From Arabidopsis thaliana (taxonomy: Eukaryota; Streptophyta; Magnoliopsida; Brassicales; Brassicaceae), in the NCBI RefSeq assembly GCF_000001735.4, contig NC_003071.7, positions 6,069,151-6,133,150 on the forward strand: DNA of 64,000 nt. The letters run 5' to 3'. Below are positions 10,410-20,445 of the stretch, piece after piece. Every line of letters begins with the position of its first letter. The stretch's first letter is position 1. A program made the translations under genes and the position numbers. The notes under the pieces were generated by a model. It saw only the letters and a list, made by a program, of their open reading frames with translations, was not told where the DNA came from and searched no databases.

Positions 10410-13014
10410 TCAATCTGCCTTCCGCATTCTCTTACGCTTCTTATCATCCCCCACAAACGGTGTTTTAATAAGGCGGGATGCTCCCCTTGTTCGCTTCTTT
10501 CCGGTTTCTATTACAGGTGGCACCTCCTGCTTCTTCTTGCCCCCGCCATTCTTCTTCGCTTTTCCTTTCACCTCTTTCTCCGTCGTGTTTGTCTCCTTAT
10601 TACCTGCACACATTTTAAAACAAAACCTAAGTCATATATTCACATTTTTATACCCAACTGACATTAATTATTATACTTACTGTTTTCTGCAACCTCTGGA
10701 GAATGTTCTCTGTAGATCACTACATCCCGTTGTTGCATCCTGCCGGTGGTCACAAAACCATCTGGCGAAGCAAATAACACGTCATCGTCTGTTGCATGCC
10801 CATGTTGACTTGCCTCCTCTGTTTGCTTCCCATGTTCCCTTTCCTTCAGATGTGCCACAAATAACTCAATAGACTTCACTCTCACATCAATGACATCAAT
10901 CTTATCTTTTGTTTCATCAAAGCCTTTGGTCATCATCTGCGTCAGTGAGGTTATAGATGTCACAACTGTATCTAAATCAGGGAATCGAGGAGGGACAACA
11001 GTCGGAGGGACATCTTTCTCGGGGAGCTCATTCTCAATCTCATGGACTTCCTCATCTGAAATATCATTTACAATACATCGAGAAGAAATGTCCATCTCAC
11101 ACATTCCTTTCCACCATATCCTCTTCTTCTCTACTAATAGTCGCTCTCTCTAACTGTCAATAACAATATCTATTGGACCACAGTCATCATCAACATCATC
11201 GTCTAAGAGATCTTTCAACAGATATTTCTCATGATAGGCAGGTACCAAAATGCTTGGAAAATCCTGTTAAAAGAAATTCATTTAGCAATCAATCAATCTC
11301 ATGATAGACTAGACACACAATCAAGTAAATACAGAAACTCTAACCTTACTATTCCCAAGCTCTTTATATATAACTTCCAACGGGACACCTTTCATGCTAC
11401 ATTCTTTAAACTTATGTTTGCACATCCTTGGACAATCATTCAAAGCGGAGCGTACAAGGACTCTAAATTTCAGTCCAAGCTGTGGAATAGCCTCATAAGC
11501 CAGAATCTAGAAATAACAAAACAATGTTAATATCATAAAACCTGTACATTAGACCTTATTCTCATATAATGATCATAAATTACTTACCTCAAGAGGCACA
11601 ATGAATCCACTGAAGCAAGGTTGAGCTTTTGGTTTCACGAAACCATTCATGTTCTTCATCATTTTCCTTATTCCTGCCATACATTCCAAAAAGGAATAAC
11701 GGCCCCACGGAAACGTCTCGCACGCATTCATATCGCCAATAATCCTTAATAGAAACTCTTCAATGTTTCCATCATTCTTTGCACCAGCTTTTACTACCTT
11801 GACCAAGAAGTACAACAACACTAACTTCAACCTATCTGAACCATGCTTCATCTTCGAGCACTTAGCAAGAACATCTACAACCTTTATCCCAGATTCTTTT
11901 TTAAATATCCTCTTCACAAAGTTAATATTCCCCATTGTATTCAGTTCTTTTGGGTAACTGTGGCAATCAAACCCACTTAACAACACATGCTCTTTAATGG
12001 AATACCTAATAGGTACTCCATTTACCACAAACCAAGCCTCCTCGAGCAAATCTGTCTTCACTGTGCGCAGCATAAGCACCCACATGCCTTGCGTCTACTG
12101 GTTAGGCTCCTGAGGCATGTGGAATATATGCTTGAACTGATCGTGTCTTTTGAACCATACAACTTCTTCTTTAAACTTCCTCTCTATCAATTCAACTGTC
12201 TGCGTGACGTGGCACCTACTGCTTATCTTGCACACTTTGCCGTATTCTGAAAAAAGAAAATGCATGGTCTGTGGCGGCAGTGGCTGAGAATCTAAATCAT
12301 CATCCTCTAAACCATCATTGCTAGCCTCATCTTCCTCTGTCTCTTTAACAGAAACCTCATCATCCTCGGCCTCACAAGTATCCTCCAAATTCAATAAACA
12401 TTAACCAATTGAAGAATTCATATGTACCAAACTAACAATTTATATGTACCAATTGAACTAGTTCCATCAAATTACTTAAATCAAACATGTGTCACAGATG
12501 AACTAGTTGAACATTTCTAACTAATACGAGAACTAATACTCAAACAAAACAAAAATGTGTCATAGAGATTCAATTGTATATACCTGACGATTAACGTTTT
12601 CTACCCCTTCTTTTGGAATTGTATTCACCATTTCCTCCTCCTCCAACTCCTCCCCATTCCCGTCTTTCGCTTCTTCGAATTGTTGAATGACAGCGTCAAT
12701 TAGAGGTTTCAAAGTTGTCCCTGTCTGATCCTCTTCAATTTCGGCGGTTCCTTTAGGAGAAGCCTCATCACCAACACGCGGTTCCTCCATAGCCTTTTCA
12801 ATTTCAGCGGTTTCTTTGTAGTATCATTCGCCGCAACATCTCGTGCTGCTGGTTCTGTCGGACCTGCTGGTTCGGTCGGAACTAAGTCGGCGGCATCTCC
12901 CTCGTTCTCAATTTCTGAAGTAACTGGTTCTGATGTCGAAACTTCACCGGACGACGACTTCTCCGTCGAATCATATACAGGGCCAGCAATACCGTCTCTA
13001 ACACGAGCCATCAA
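10410..13014 (-). pseudogene. DUF1985-domain protein (VANC-like position), several lesions
   Basis: A multi-exon gene reads leftward from ATG 13014. Visible exon blocks are 13014 to about 12584 (acidic, Glu/Thr-rich; frame shifts near 12800), 12394-11594, 11518-11345, about 11265-10683 and 10601-10410. The second block holds the DUF1985 signature: FVVNGVPIRYSIKEHVLLSGF, then LVLLYFLVKVV and FPWGRYSFLECMAGI. The C terminus is strongly basic (GKKRTRGASR..., KKRKRMRKAD), as in many DUF1985 proteins. Lesions are TAG at 12095-12093, TAG near 11154 and the frameshift near 12800. In A. thaliana VANDAL elements a gene at this end encodes the anti-silencing protein VANC; that this is its homologue is inferred from position and the domain and should be checked. 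Confidence 0.65.
12405..12515. repeat. Short GAACTAGTT/GTTGAAC motif cluster in a DUF1985-gene intron
   Basis: Between exon blocks 1 and 2 of the DUF1985 gene are ATATGTACCAA twice, TTGAACTAGTTCCATC and ATGAACTAGTTGAACATT, i.e. the same word family as in the other gaps, in a palindromic arrangement (GAACTAGTTC). Confidence 0.5.
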
Positions 13015-13094
13015 ACTATTACACTAATCAAGAATTCGTCGGAAAATCGTGAAAGGCGAGAAAATTTTGAATTTGATTTTGGAAAATTTGAATT

Positions 13095-13240
13095 GAATGA
13101 GAGCAGAAACGGTTTGATTTTAAAAATTAGGGTTCGACAAAAAATGGGAATTAGAAGAGTAGCATTCCTGGTTACTTTTTCGCAGATAGTGGCATTCCTG
13201 CCATTTATTCAATTTATTGCACGGGTTTGGTCCGGTTTAC
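13095..13240. other. Probable right-end region of the MULE
   Basis: Outside the DUF1985 start codon the sequence has TAGCATTCCTGGTTACTTT and GTGGCATTCCTGCCATTTA, a short imperfect repeat of the kind found near MULE ends. No matching inverted copy was found on the left. The border and a target duplication remain unlocated. Confidence 0.3.
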
Positions 13241-13549
13241 TAAAAAACTTCGGTGAACGATTCTTATTCGATGGACATATCAAAGTCCTTTGGTGGTGAT
13301 CTGTGCTCGCGTACCGGAGAAGTCCGCCGCAAGACTCTGTGAAGCTTTGATTCGTCAAGTATTCGATTTTACTGGTAATTGAATTTCTCTTAGTCCACAA
13401 TTCGTAAGAAATTATGTTATTCTCTGTTTTTTAGATTGTTGGTTCTTGCTCTCGTCTCACATTCGAAAGATCAAATCTTTTCCACAAGATTGTGGTTAGA
13501 AAGCTTTAGGGATCTTGAATTTACTAACTTTAACGAATCGATTTAGGAG

Positions 13550-14164
13550 ATGGATCTTCAAACTGAGAATCGAATAGGTTCAATTCTATTTAGAGAAGCA
13601 GCAGAATTGAGAAGGAAAGCTGAGAAAGAAGGTGTTAAAAGCATATTGTTTACATGTTCTGTTTCTTGACTAAGAAGATGGAAAATCACGAGAGGAAAGC
13701 GGTAGTAGCCGAATGAAGCAGAATGGTAGTTTCATGAGAAGGAGTTTAGATAAGAGATTCAGCTCCGGTGATGAGAAAAAGGTTACGTGTGAGTCATCAA
13801 ACAAGAGATGGTATTCAGAAGATGAGGAAGGCTTAGGAGATGATGACATTGAGACTTTTCTCCAATCACGGTGTGTCCTTTCACACTCTTTACCTAGCAG
13901 ATGAGTTTGCTAGCTACCCTCATTTTCCTTCACATGAAAAAACTTTAATGTGACTCTCTTGTAAATAATAGGCAGAGGCTCTATTGGTCCTATGATGGAT
14001 GAACAGGGAACGGAAAGTAGTCTTGGGCTCCGATCGAGAGACCACCTTCATTGACACAAGACTCAGATAACGAGCATGGTCCGAGGATAAGAAAGGACTA
14101 TCTGAAGAAACATCGTAAAAACGACAAGAAAACTGAAAAGAAGAGAAAACATGTCAGACACTAA
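13550..14164 (+). pseudogene. SREK1-like (RS/lysine-rich splicing factor-like) pseudogene
   Basis: The start MDLQTENRIGSILFREAAEL followed by RRKAEKEGV, the middle DEEGLGDDDIETFLQSR and the end LKKHRKNDKKTEKKRK match in order the N terminus, central acidic segment and basic tail of a conserved plant family described as splicing regulatory glutamine/lysine-rich-like. The middle of the gene is missing, a TGA follows after about 35 codons, and the distal part needs frame changes near 14000. A leader with an intron-like GTAATTG donor (about 13373) precedes the ATG, so this is more likely a decayed duplicate than a retrocopy. The family name is from memory and moderately uncertain; the gene being broken is clear. 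Confidence 0.5.
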
Positions 14165-14940
14165 GAGCATTTCCAATGGGAGGTTGTAATGCAATTTTTG
14201 GTAGGTTAATTCTCTTGAAATTTTGGATCAAAAATTAATCAAAACTGAATTAAAATGAGAGAGGCGTCTCTGTGAATAGAGGTTTGAGAATATGAGAGAG
14301 ACGGACACGTGTCCAAATTTGATTGGATGTATAGTTTTAAGGTTCTAAAAATCGCCCAAGGCAGCCGGTTAGGCGTCAAATAAGTGGTGGAGACAGACGA
14401 GCCGCCGCGATTTTGCATAGTCCGTGAAAGTGATTTGGTTGAGCATATATCAATCGAAACATCAATTGTCTGAGCATCAATTTCATGCTATAAGCAACAC
14501 ACATCAAACATTGATAATGCTAAGCTTTTGTGAAATTATTAAGACTTTCTAAGCTATAATTGTGAACTAAACATATTCCAAATTTAATTAGAACTAGAAA
14601 TTGATTCGTGGTACACTGCGAGATGATATTTTCGCTAAAAATTTAGAGATTTTTATTTTACTAAATATTATGTATATATATATATACAGTGTAATCTATT
14701 CCAGAGGCATAATTTAAATGTACATTTAGCATGTGTAAATTAAGTATTAATTGTATGTTGTTTGTTGTATATTAAGTATTATTGAATTTATCTAAGTAGA
14801 TTTTCCAAATCTTTATAGTTTACTAATGTGGACACCTATTGTTAAAAATTCGTTAAATGAGTTTAGATATTTTTAATAATAAGGTTATTATAGAAAACTA
14901 AATAATGTTTGGCAATATATATTACGAAATAAATTGTAAA
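14165..14940. other. A/T-rich intergenic sequence, MITE-like start
   Basis: It opens with TAAGAGCATTTCCAATGGGA, a phrase common at ends of small Brassicaceae repeats, followed by A/T-rich sequence with a short TA microsatellite near 14672. No gene or defined inverted partner was found. Confidence 0.35.
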
Positions 14941-16175
14941 TCCTACTATATTATTTAGGAAGTACATTTTAAATGTAACCTTATCTTTTGTAAGTAATTA
15001 CATAGGTATGCCATTAGAAATAAAATTTTAAATAGTAAATTAATTCATCTCTTTAAAAATTAAAAAGTCAAATACTAATTTAATTAATTAAATTAAATTA
15101 AAAAAACAAATACATTATTAATTTCCAAAAAAGTAACCAATTAAAATCAACAAATTAGATTTGATATCTAAATTATCATATTATTTTTTTATTAATTATT
15201 ATAGTTCACCTCTCATCTTTATATGAGTAACCTATTCGAGTTTGGGTAGAACCCGTTCGGGTTTGGGATTAATGGATATATGATTTACTACCCAATAGAA
15301 TAATTCTAAATATTTGGTTCTGGTTCGGGTCGGGTCCATTTGGGTTTGGGTCAGTTTGGATAAAAAGTTTCAGGCCCTAAATAGAAACGGGTATTTTGTA
15401 TGTAGATAGCGGGTATCCAAACAAAAAAAACTTTTAAATTTGTTAAGTTTTAATAAATTTAATTATATTTGAATATATTTTACTAAATTTTGACAAACAT
15501 AACAAATAATTTTTGAATAGTTTAGTTGTTTTGGATATTTAGGTCCAAAATAATTAATATTTTGGATATTAAATTAATGTTTGGGTTTTTGAATACCCTT
15601 GTAACGGGTAATTTCTGGACCAATCGGATATCTACGGGTTTACTAAAACTCTACCCAATAAGGAAATTTCCTAAAATTCTAATCCGCCATGACCCGGTTT
15701 TTTGGTTCGGATATTGGATTGGTTATCGGGTCCGTTTTTTCGTGAGCCCTATCAAAGATAATCTAATATAGGGCCCAATTAGGTTCACAAATATAACCAA
15801 AATACTATACAAAGATAATCTAATATAGGGCCCAATTAGGTTCACAAATATAACGAAAATACTATACAAAGACTAATTCTAAGTTAGGCCAAAAATTAGA
15901 TCCTCTAATACAAAGGAAACATGTTTCTTACCAAAACAACTTGTATACAAATTTTACACATTTACTTAAAACTACATATGTTGTATTTATTATAAAAATA
16001 ACATTTTTAAACAAAGTCAATCCAATGCAATATTATATCCAAATAGTAAAACATTGAAAAATATTATAGCATCACTTTTATACTATACGATTTCTTATAT
16101 AATTTAAATAAAATATATAATTTAATTTAAATAAAATATTAATGCCCGTGCTGTATAGCACGGGTTATGATATAG
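14941..16175 (+). mobile_element. Non-autonomous Helitron (ATREP-like), copy 1
   Basis: The 5' end is TCCTACTATATTATTTAGGA and the 3' end has the stem CCCGTGCTGTATAGCACGGG followed by TTATGATATAG|T, a slightly mutated CTRR end. Length is 1235 bases, with no coding capacity. The insertion lies between A (14940) and T (16176), the Helitron target rule. The sequence is closely matched by 30381-33576, which allows the ends of both to be fixed. A 57-base tandem duplication is at 15754-15867. Confidence 0.82.
15754..15867. repeat. 57-bp tandem duplication in Helitron copy 1
   Basis: AAAGATAATCTAATATAGGG begins at 15754 and again at 15811, and the two units are nearly identical. The related Helitron at 30381-33576 has only one copy, so the duplication arose after the two diverged. 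Confidence 0.85.
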
Positions 16176-16738
16176 TAATTATATTATTTGACAAGTCACA
16201 AGTGTATGGTGTTCCTAACAAAACAAATCATTTACCATATTAGAGGAGAAACACTTGTGCTACGTGTGAAATCAACAAATTTCTTACTTTGTTTAATTTA
16301 ATTCGACTATATCTTATTGACAATAGATTTATTTTATACAAGAAATATTTTGATTATACTAACAGCAGTTTCTAAACAATCTGAAGAATCCTAATTTTTC
16401 CAAAAATAATAATTTCAAAATTCTAATGTTAATTCTTGCAAATAACTGTGAACAATTGTCTTAATCTATCAACTAAAATTTAATGCATTTAAACTACAAA
16501 AATTACTTTCCTAAAATTAAATACTCCATTCTAAACCATGATTAAAGTATTCTACATATAAATAAAATAAATAGTCAATACAAAATATATTTTTTTATCA
16601 ATCTTCTATTAAATAAACATAAGATCATACAAATCAAACCAATTTGTTAATTTTTCAACAATCCAGATTTTACAAAACTATCTATAGAATAAAACGAAAT
16701 ACAACAATTTTATAGTTGACTGAAAAAGCAAAAACAAA
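16176..16738. other. A/T-rich spacer between Helitrons
   Basis: No gene, repeat or defined element end was seen in this stretch. Confidence 0.5.
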
Positions 16739-18584
16739 CTAGATTCTGAGCCGCACATACGTGCGGGATTTCATATTTTAAAAAATGTATTAGAATAAAT
16801 TTTTAGTAAAAGATATTGTAGTGAATAAATTATAATGTACACATAAAAATGTATAGTGTTATTTATGACATAAGCTAATGTTGTGAACCGCACATTATGC
16901 GGGTTGTAAGTATTATCATATGGTTTTGATAAAAGTTTGTATTAAGTTGTACTAGTGAATTTTATCAATTACTTAGATGTGTGGAAGGTAATGTAAATTT
17001 TTTCAAAAAGTTTTAATTAAGATTTTTTTTTTTTGGGGTCAGTGAATTATATAATAGCATATATATCATAATAGTAACATTTCATTGGAATTTTTTTTTT
17101 TGTCTTTAACATTACTTTGGTACACACGTTTATTTTCTGTTTTTTATTAGTTTTGAAATTTGAATAGAAACTTTAGTTATTTAAAGATTTAAAATTTTTT
17201 GCATCATTTATTAGTATTTTATTTATATAAATAGTTTGGTCTTCCTGCATAACAAATAATTTGAACAGTTTCAGAAGTCTAATAGTTATAAACTTATAAT
17301 AGAAATATATATTTGTGAAAATTAGATTTTAAATAGTGTAAAATTTCTATGCAAAATTAGTTTATAAATTAAAATTTGGTAACTCAAAAAACTTCTCTAA
17401 CAAAAATTATTTTAGTGGCTCATAATTCAAGCCGAAAGTTTTTAATTTGTACCAAAATACATGTTAATGTAAACCCAGTTTGTATCCTCTGTCTTTATCA
17501 TGACCGAGACGTACATGCGGAGTTTCATATTTTTAAAAAAATATTTGTAATTTTTTTTTTTAAAATATAGATTATTTTTGTGATTTATATTGTAATGTAT
17601 AAATTATAATGAACATAGAAAAGTATAAAATATTATTTATGACAAGATATCTAATGTTGTGAACCGCACAATATCTATAATCTAATAATAAAAAACATAC
17701 AACACAGTTAAATTGGTGCTTGGAAAGAAGAAAAACATCTTCGACAAGTTATACTCGTAAAAGTTTGCTCATCTAAAACCATAAAGACTACGAAATCGAG
17801 TTTATTAATCAATTAAAAATTTTATTTTCTATTAAAAATGTTAATAAGCAATTTACGATTTTTAAAATTAAGGATAAAAATATCTATGGCATATCTTTAA
17901 AATAAAGTAAGATACAAAAAACTGATATTGCAAAAAAGGAAAATCTATTTGAGTTACCATAAATAATTTTAAATTCTTTGACATATATTACAATAGTGTT
18001 GATTTTGCTATATATATATATATGTGCATTTTGTAGGTTTGATATATTAAGGATTCTTTAATTATATAAAGCAATGAATTCGTTTTTTCCAATTTAATCT
18101 AGCAATCTATTATTTTAAACATGAAGATCATGACCATTAAGTACTATTTTTATTTGATCTAATTATCTTTTACAATAAGAAATAATAATATATAAATATT
18201 TGTTTTAAATATTATTGGTTTGTTAGGTATTGATAAAAAAAATATATGAAAATATCTTATAAGTATATTTATTTTTGGTCGTTTTAAATAAGTTTATTTA
18301 TCTTTGTAAATGTTTTTAAAATTATTAGTATAGTTTCTTAAGGAAATATATTAAAATCTAAAATATATGATGATATTAAATTGATTTTTTCGTTTCCAGA
18401 AATATCTCAAAATATATTACCAAAATATACAATTTTGAAATCAATAGCCTGATTTTTATGAAAACTAAATTTATTTAGTAGTAGTTAATTTACTAAATTG
18501 CCTATGTAAAAATTTATTTAGTTAATTTTAAACTACCCTCACAATGTTGTAGTTTACAAAATGCTTCCCAATTAATAATATAGA
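16739..18584 (-). mobile_element. Non-autonomous Helitron with duplicated 3'-end sequence
   Basis: On the minus strand the element starts with TCTATATTATTAATTGGGAA at 18584 and ends at 16739 with stem CCCGCACGTATGTGCGG followed by CTCAGAATCTAG|T. The flanks are A (complement of 18585) and T (complement of 16738), fitting Helitron insertion between A and T. A second, decayed copy of the terminal sequence lies internally near 17500-17660 (CGTACATGCGGAGTTTCATA and TGTTGTGAACCGCACAAT), about 750-770 bases from the real end. No ORF of note. Confidence 0.8.
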
Positions 18585-18596
18585 TATAGATTGTAG

Positions 18597-19040
18597 TCTT
18601 TATATTATTAAAGGGGAAAATTGGTTGGGAGGTAGGACCTATCTAAAGCCTAATTTTTCTTCTACAATAAAAATAAATTATCAACCAAGCTATGTTTTCT
18701 AAAGCTACAATAGAAAAAAAAAATTGGTTGTATATGCCCTGTAGGATTTTTCATTTTTTGACTCAAAAGTTAACTTTATATAATTGTCATTTCAGCTATT
18801 TTTTTTGGGGCAAAAATCATTTCAACTTACATCTAACATTAATTTTCTGTCAAAAATCTTGCACTGAATCTAATATACTTATCTAACATTAATTTTCTAT
18901 AGTCAAAAATCTTGTACTGAATCTAATATACTTATCTAACATTAATTTTCTATAGTCAAAAATCTTGCATTGAATCTAATATACTTATCTAACATTAATT
19001 TTCTATAGTCAGAAATCTTGCATTGAATCTGATATACTTT
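18597..19040 (+). mobile_element. Helitron-like 5' fragment with 53-bp tandem repeat
   Basis: TCTTTATATTATTAAAGGGG at 18597 resembles plant Helitron 5' ends. No matching 3' stem with CTAG was found downstream, so this is a fragment or a coincidental match. It is followed by the 53-base array at 18827-19038. Confidence 0.4.
18827..19038. repeat. 53-bp tandem repeat, almost four copies
   Basis: TTATCTAACATTAATTTTCT begins at 18879, 18932 and 18985 (exact 53-base period), with a first copy from about 18827 that lacks TATAG. Each unit contains CAAAAATCTTGCATTGAATC. Confidence 0.9.
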
Positions 19041-19155
19041 ATGGTATTTATTGTAATATTTATTTCTATTTAATGAGAGTCTTCTCAAACTTTACAAGTG
19101 TAGGATTTTCTATTTTTCTAAATCTCTTTACTTTCAAACCTCTTTAACAGAGTCA

Positions 19156-19163
19156 TATAAATA
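19156..19163 (+). promoter_or_regulatory. TATA box of the defensin-like gene
   Basis: TATAAATA lies 56 bases upstream of the ATG at 19219, the right place for a short-leader plant gene. Confidence 0.55.
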
Positions 19164-19218
19164 AAGCATATCGGACTTCTTATTTTTCATAGAATTATTA
19201 ACCATAAGGAAGAAAATA

Positions 19219-19588
19219 ATGGCTATGACACAAGTTTTTGTGATTTTTATTCTTCTAGCAACGTCGTTGTGCAACTCCAATGCTTTGCCTTCATCGGGTA
19301 TGTTGTTATTGGTCATCTATCATTGATCATTTAACAGAGTAATTTTTGAATATTTTTTTCTTTTTCCTAAAACCGATTTATTTGTATATATGTGCGTATA
19401 TATTTATTTTTCTTTAACTTGGTTGTATTTATGCAGTAATCAACGGATTTGGATATGATTATTGCATTGTAGAATGTTCAATAACTTTTTTAGATGATGC
19501 ATGCAAGCCATTGTGTATAGACAGGGGGTACTCGGATGGAGGATGTATTGGTTTATCACCACATTTTAAATGTTGTTGTAAGAAATGA
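19219..19588 (+). CDS. Defensin-like (DEFL) secreted cysteine-rich peptide
   Basis: Exon 1 is 19219-19297 and exon 2 is 19437-19588, with a GT..AG intron in phase 1, the classic DEFL layout with one intron after the signal peptide. The product is 76 aa. Residues 1-22 form a signal peptide (AMTQVFVIFILLATSL core). The mature part has eight cysteines: C-x3-C-x8-C-x3-C-x9-C-x8-C-C-C, with a CKPLCIDRGYSDGGC core. Members of this family are secreted and act in defence or in pollen-pistil signalling; which applies here cannot be told. The last three cysteines are consecutive, which differs from the usual C-x-C end. TATA box and a possible poly(A) signal (AATAAA near 19644) flank it, so it is probably a working gene. 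Confidence 0.85.
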
Positions 19589-19825
19589 TATAAATCAATA
19601 GTAAACTGGCGATTTGATATCTGGTTTGTTTTTTGATGAAATAAATAAAGCTAATCTTATTATACTTTGATAAGCTTAGAAAGTTTTAATAATTTTACAA
19701 AAGCTCCCCATTATCATAAGGATAAGTGGGTATAATAAGATATTTGCAAATTTTGCTTCCATTTAGATAAAGAGTACTGTATAACTCATAAATTGTCTTG
19801 CACAACGCATGGTAACCGAACACTA

Positions 19826-19988
19826 AGGCTCCGAATGGTGACAAAAATCGCAACCAAAATCGCACCGCAACAGTGTAGTAACAGTATCAAAATCTCTACA
19901 TATACATATGTATCTATGTAGTTTCGTTATTATTTGAACCGCACCGCACTTTTCCCGCACCGCAAAACACAGTCACCATTCGGATCCT
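19826..19988. mobile_element. Short MITE, hAT-like
   Basis: The ends AGGCTCCGAATGGTGAC and GTCACCATTCGGATCCT form a 17-base terminal inverted repeat with one mismatch; total length is 163 bases. CCGCACCGCA blocks lie inside. A clear 8-base target duplication could not be seen, so the hAT assignment is tentative. Confidence 0.6.
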
Positions 19989-20395
19989 AAATGTTCTTGT
20001 TTTAAATCAACTTTCTCACAAGAGATTGATAGCTGAATAGACGTAACACCGTATCCTTGAGTATTGGTTAAACCCAATAAAATTATTATTTTTTGTTAGC
20101 ACTCACCATTTAATGAGGATCCGAGAGCTATTATCTATTACTCTATAGAGAAATTCTTCCTTTTGACAATCATTTTTCTTTTTTTATAAATTTATGGTTA
20201 GTTTTATTTTTAAAAATAAAGATATACTTTTATTTACGATCATAATATATGACCTTTACATTTTATATATATTAAGAAGTTCAAAATATATACCAAATTT
20301 GTTATATTATTCGTTGTATATTTTGTTAAATTTATGTAATAAATTATTATTTTTATTTGTTTATTAAAAAATGAAAAAAATTGAAATATTTTTTA

Positions 20396-20445
20396 GTCAA
20401 CGCCGGTCAACATCGGTCAACGCTGGTCAACATTGGTCAATGCCG
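20396..20445. repeat. 10-bp tandem repeat, five copies
   Basis: GTCAACGCCG, GTCAACATCG, GTCAACGCTG, GTCAACATTG and GTCAATGCCG follow each other without gaps. Confidence 0.85.

Larger units (their letters stand above)
700..13240 (+). mobile_element. VANDAL-like MULE with a large accessory gene set
   Basis: The element is recognised by a MULE transposase gene near the left end transcribed inward, a DUF1985 gene near the right end also transcribed inward, tandem repeats beside the transposase promoter, and several small genes between them. No long terminal inverted repeats are visible, as expected for non-TIR MULEs of the VANDAL type. Gene order from left: transposase (+, three in-frame stops), RPA-like OB fold (+, open), GRF finger (+, one stop), GRF finger (-, one frameshift), unknown two-exon gene (+, open), DUF1985 gene (-, several lesions). 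The exact ends and the 9-10 bp target duplication could not be located; both borders are estimates from where the repeat- and gene-structure stops. Confidence 0.55.

Noticed and set aside
18827..19038. CRISPR-like spaced repeat
   Set aside because: Units are contiguous tandem copies without unique spacers, and the genome is a plant.
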